Shown piece by piece: positions 61,520 through 64,000 of a stretch of 64,000 bases of DNA; position 1 is the stretch's first letter; each line of letters opens with the position of its first letter. The notes beneath the pieces were generated by a model. That model did no database searches and was not told where the DNA came from. It worked only from the letters and a program-made list of their open reading frames with translations. The stretch lies in NCBI RefSeq assembly GCF_018305005.1, contig NZ_JAGQEG010000001.1, positions 35,139 through 99,138 of the forward strand, in the 5' to 3' direction. A program made the position numbers and the translations under genes. The DNA comes from Collimonas silvisoli. Lineage in GTDB: Bacteria > Pseudomonadota > Gammaproteobacteria > Burkholderiales > Burkholderiaceae_D.

Positions 61520-62616
61520 GCGGCTTCCTTGATGATGGCGACGGGAGCGGACTGGCGGGCGACGCTGACATTTTTCAGCCTGAAGGTGATAAACAGATCT
61601 GCCGCCAGCAGGTAAAACAGCAGCAGGCCTTGAAACAGGCCGGTAATGGCCGATGGCAGCGCCATCTGCATCTGGGCCGATTCGCCGCCGAGGTACAGCA
61701 GCGACATCAGCAGCGAGCCGAGCACGATGCCAACCGGATGCAGACGCCCGATCCAGGCCACGATGATGGCGGCAAAGCCGTAACCGGGCGATATCTGCGC
61801 CTGCAACTGGCCGATCGGGCCGGCCACTTCGCATAGCCCCGCGACGCCGGCGCTGGCGCCGCTGATCAGCAGTGCGATCCAGACATTGCGCTTGTTGGAG
61901 AAACCGGCATAGGCGGCCGCGGCAGGCGCCAGGCCCGCCACCTGCATGCGATAACCGGCGTAGGTCCTGGAAGAAAACAGCCAGGAAGCCAGCGCCAGCA
62001 GCAAGCCTAGAATGAAGCCCCAGTTGGTGCGCGTGCCTTCGATCAGAATCGGTATCAGGTGGGCGTCGCTGAAGGTCTTCGATTGCGGAAAATTGAAGCC
62101 TTGCGGATCGCGCCATGGTCCATGCACCAGATACGACAGCAGCAATTGCGCGATGTACACCAGCATCAGCGTCACCAGAATCTCACTGGTATTGAAACGA
62201 TTGCGCAGATAGGCCGGGACCGCCGCCCAGGCCATGCCGCCCAGCGCACCGGCCACCAGCATCAGCGGCAACCCCCAGAGCGCGCTGCTGTCGCCCAGCC
62301 ACAGCGCGACGCCGCCGCCGGCAATCGCGCCCATGGTCAGCTGGCCTTCGGCGCCGATGTTCCAGACATTGGAACGGAAGCCCAAGGCCAGCCCAAGTGC
62401 GCACAGCAACAGCGGCGTGGCTTTCAGCAATAGCTCGCCGACGCCGTACATGGTTTGCAGCGGCTTGATGAAAAACACGTAAAACGCCTGCTCCGGATTC
62501 TTGCCGAGCACAGTGAAAATGACGATACCCGTCAGCAGCATCGCCACCGCCGCAAACAGCGGCGAGGCAATCCGCATGACGGGCGACGGGGCCGGACGGC
62601 GTTCAAGCTTGAGCAA
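61516..62616 (-). CDS. Nucleoside-type ABC transporter permease (first)
   Basis: 366 residues with TTG 62616 as start (AGGAG 7 nt upstream, inside the ATPase gene); ATG 62577 is the alternative. BPD_transp_2 family: Asn-Ile-Gly-Ala-Glu-Gly-Gln-Leu near residue 90, about 9-10 helices, NupP/YufP-like. Overlap of 14 nt with the ATPase gene. Confidence 0.88.
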   Translation of the reverse strand: MLKLERRPAPSPVMRIASPLFAAVAMLLTGIVIFTVLGKNPEQAFYVFFIKPLQTMYGVGELLLKATPLLLCALGLALGFRSNVWNIGAEGQLTMGAIAGGGVALWLGDSSALWGLPLMLVAGALGGMAWAAVPAYLRNRFNTSEILVTLMLVYIAQLLLSYLVHGPWRDPQGFNFPQSKTFSDAHLIPILIEGTRTNWGFILGLLLALASWLFSSRTYAGYRMQVAGLAPAAAAYAGFSNKRNVWIALLISGASAGVAGLCEVAGPIGQLQAQISPGYGFAAIIVAWIGRLHPVGIVLGSLLMSLLYLGGESAQMQMALPSAITGLFQGLLLFYLLAADLFITFRLKNVSVARQSAPVAIIKEAA

Positions 62617-64000
62617 GATGAGTCTCCTGTTTGATAGATGGCGTGTGCTGGCCGGGATCGCTGCCGGCAGGATCTGCAACTGTGTCTGCAAGCGCGGTCG
62701 GCAGTTCATCGAAATTGCCGCTCATCCAGTTGCCGATCTGCTCGATGCTGGTGTCGGCCAGTCGCACCGCCGGCGACAAGCGGCCGTCGGCCAGCACGCA
62801 GATGCGATCGCTGATGGTGAATAACTCATCGAGTTCTTCCGAGATCACCAGCAAAGCCACGCCCTGCTTGCGTAAATCGATCAGCGCCTGCCGGATCAAC
62901 TGCGCCGCGCCGACGTCGACACCCCAGGTCGGCTGCGCCACGATCATCATTTTTGGATTGAGCATGGTTTCACGGCCGACGATGAATTTCTGCAGATTAC
63001 CGCCCGACAGGCTGGATGCCGCGGACTGCTCGCCACCGCATTTGACGCCGAAACGGTTGATCACGTCCTTGGCAAACTGCCGTATCGCGGCCTGCCGCAT
63101 TACCCCTTTGCGGACCATGCCGTGGCGGGCGCCGGTCAGCAACGCATTCTGGGCCAGGCTCATGGCCGGCACCGCCCCGCGCCCGAGCCGCTCTTCCGGC
63201 ACGAAAGTCAGGCCGAGCTGCCGTCGCTGGGCCGGATTCAATTGACCGACCGCCTGCCCCATGAGCTCGATCATCGGGCCGTGCGAGCTCAAGCTTTCTC
63301 CCGACAGGGCCGCCAGCAATTCTTTCTGGCCGTTGCCGGAGACGCCGGCGACGCCAAGGATCTCGCCGCTTCTCACAGCCAGGCTGATGGCCTTCAGCGC
63401 GGTTCCGAACGGGTCGATAGTGGCCAGCGATAATTTATCCAGCGACAGTCTCACTTCACCGGTTGCCTGCGGCTCCAGGCGGCACTCGGTCAGTTCGCCG
63501 CCTATCATCATGCGCGCCAGACTGTCGTTGGTCTCGTTCCTGGGGATGGCCGAACCGCTCACCCGGCCGCCGCGCAACACGGTAGCGCTGTCGCACAAAG
63601 CCCGGATCTCGTCGAGCTTGTGGCTGATGTAGAGAATGCTGCAACCCTCCTCCGCCAATTGACGCAAGGTTGCGAACAAGGTTTGCACCGCCTGCGGCGT
63701 CAGCACCGAAGTCGGCTCGTCCATGATCAGCAGCTTCGGCTGTTGCAATAGACAGCGCACGATCTCCACGCGTTGACGCTCCCCTACCGACATGCTGTGG
63801 ATCAGCCGGTGCGGATCGATCGGCAGACCGTACTTTTCCGACACTTCGGTAATGCGCGCTGCCAGCAGGGCCGGCGCCATTTGCACATCGAGCGCCAGCG
63901 CAATATTTTCGGCGACGGTCAATGTTTCGAACAAGGAAAAATGCTGGAACACCATGCCGATTCCCATGCGCCGTGCCTGGGCCGGACTGGCGATGGTTTG
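62603..64000 (-). CDS. Nucleoside-type ABC transporter ATP-binding protein (partial)
   Basis: The gene begins beyond the window; about 465 residues are seen. Two ATPase halves fused, as in NupO/RbsA-type proteins. The first half has Met-Ser-Val-Gly-Glu-Arg-Gln-Arg and Ile-Met-Asp-Glu-Pro-Thr-Ser; the second has Leu-Ser-Gly-Gly-Asn-Leu-Gln-Lys and a degenerate Walker B (Ile-Val-Ala-Gln-Pro-Thr). First Walker A is outside the window. A BMP-type binding protein gene is expected nearby. Confidence 0.92.
   Translation of the reverse strand, partial: QTIASPAQARRMGIGMVFQHFSLFETLTVAENIALALDVQMAPALLAARITEVSEKYGLPIDPHRLIHSMSVGERQRVEIVRCLLQQPKLLIMDEPTSVLTPQAVQTLFATLRQLAEEGCSILYISHKLDEIRALCDSATVLRGGRVSGSAIPRNETNDSLARMMIGGELTECRLEPQATGEVRLSLDKLSLATIDPFGTALKAISLAVRSGEILGVAGVSGNGQKELLAALSGESLSSHGPMIELMGQAVGQLNPAQRRQLGLTFVPEERLGRGAVPAMSLAQNALLTGARHGMVRKGVMRQAAIRQFAKDVINRFGVKCGGEQSAASSLSGGNLQKFIVGRETMLNPKMMIVAQPTWGVDVGAAQLIRQALIDLRKQGVALLVISEELDELFTISDRICVLADGRLSPAVRLADTSIEQIGNWMSGNFDELPTALADTVADPAGSDPGQHTPSIKQETHLAQA

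Overview
The window looks like the chromosome of a soil- or plant-associated betaproteobacterium of the order Burkholderiales. Gene content and codon use suggest Oxalobacteraceae (Collimonas- or Herbaspirillum-like), but this is inferred from protein families, not from an rRNA gene. No rRNA, tRNA or CRISPR array was seen. The window opens inside one gene (alpha-2-macroglobulin) and closes inside another (ABC ATPase).

Layout. 1-8.3 kb: envelope genes (alpha-2-macroglobulin and PBP1C pair, RlpA-like protein, HU). 8.4-13.8 kb: small secreted proteins, a degenerate Lys/Ala-rich paralogue, AT-rich unknown genes, a repeated 50-bp element and a TPM-domain gene pair. 13.9-17.3 kb: a mobile-element-like block with a KfrA-type DNA-binding gene divergent from a frameshifted tyrosine recombinase, an orphan MbcA/ParS-type antitoxin, and a sequence closely resembling a XerC/XerD dif site. 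17.4-27 kb: a LysR-controlled SDR/DoxX/GST/NTF2/ALDH catabolic cluster, then two response regulators and a four-PAS histidine kinase.

27-33.2 kb holds the most interesting unit. An ECF sigma/anti-sigma pair is flanked by promoters sharing a GGGAATA...CC...GTTAT signature with identical spacing. These precede a small lipoprotein operon, the sigma operon itself (through a 29-codon leader ORF that overlaps the sigma start) and a periplasmic redox operon: cytochrome c, Tat-type metallophosphoesterase, CuA-like cupredoxin, double-CDGSH Fe-S protein and a His-containing membrane protein. Two of the promoters are duplicated, bidirectional modules.

33.3-39.7 kb: a second LysR/SDR/pirin/DoxX/NTF2 cluster, partly decayed, with five gene fragments among intact genes and a TetR gene with a palindromic operator candidate.

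39.7-49 kb: two M20 peptidases, a Dpp/Opp-type peptide ABC transporter and a LysR regulator. 48.9-58.2 kb: amino-acid/amide catabolism with AcdR-AcdS (ACC deaminase, all diagnostic residues present), a FAD oxidoreductase, an amidase, an MFS carrier, and an Lrp regulator divergent from an orphan homodimeric 2-oxoacid dehydrogenase E1 that resembles MdeB. ACC deaminase makes 2-oxobutyrate, a plausible substrate for that E1. 58.2-64 kb: a cytosine-deaminase-like amidohydrolase, a 2-oxoglutarate/Fe(II) oxygenase and a nucleoside-type ABC transporter.
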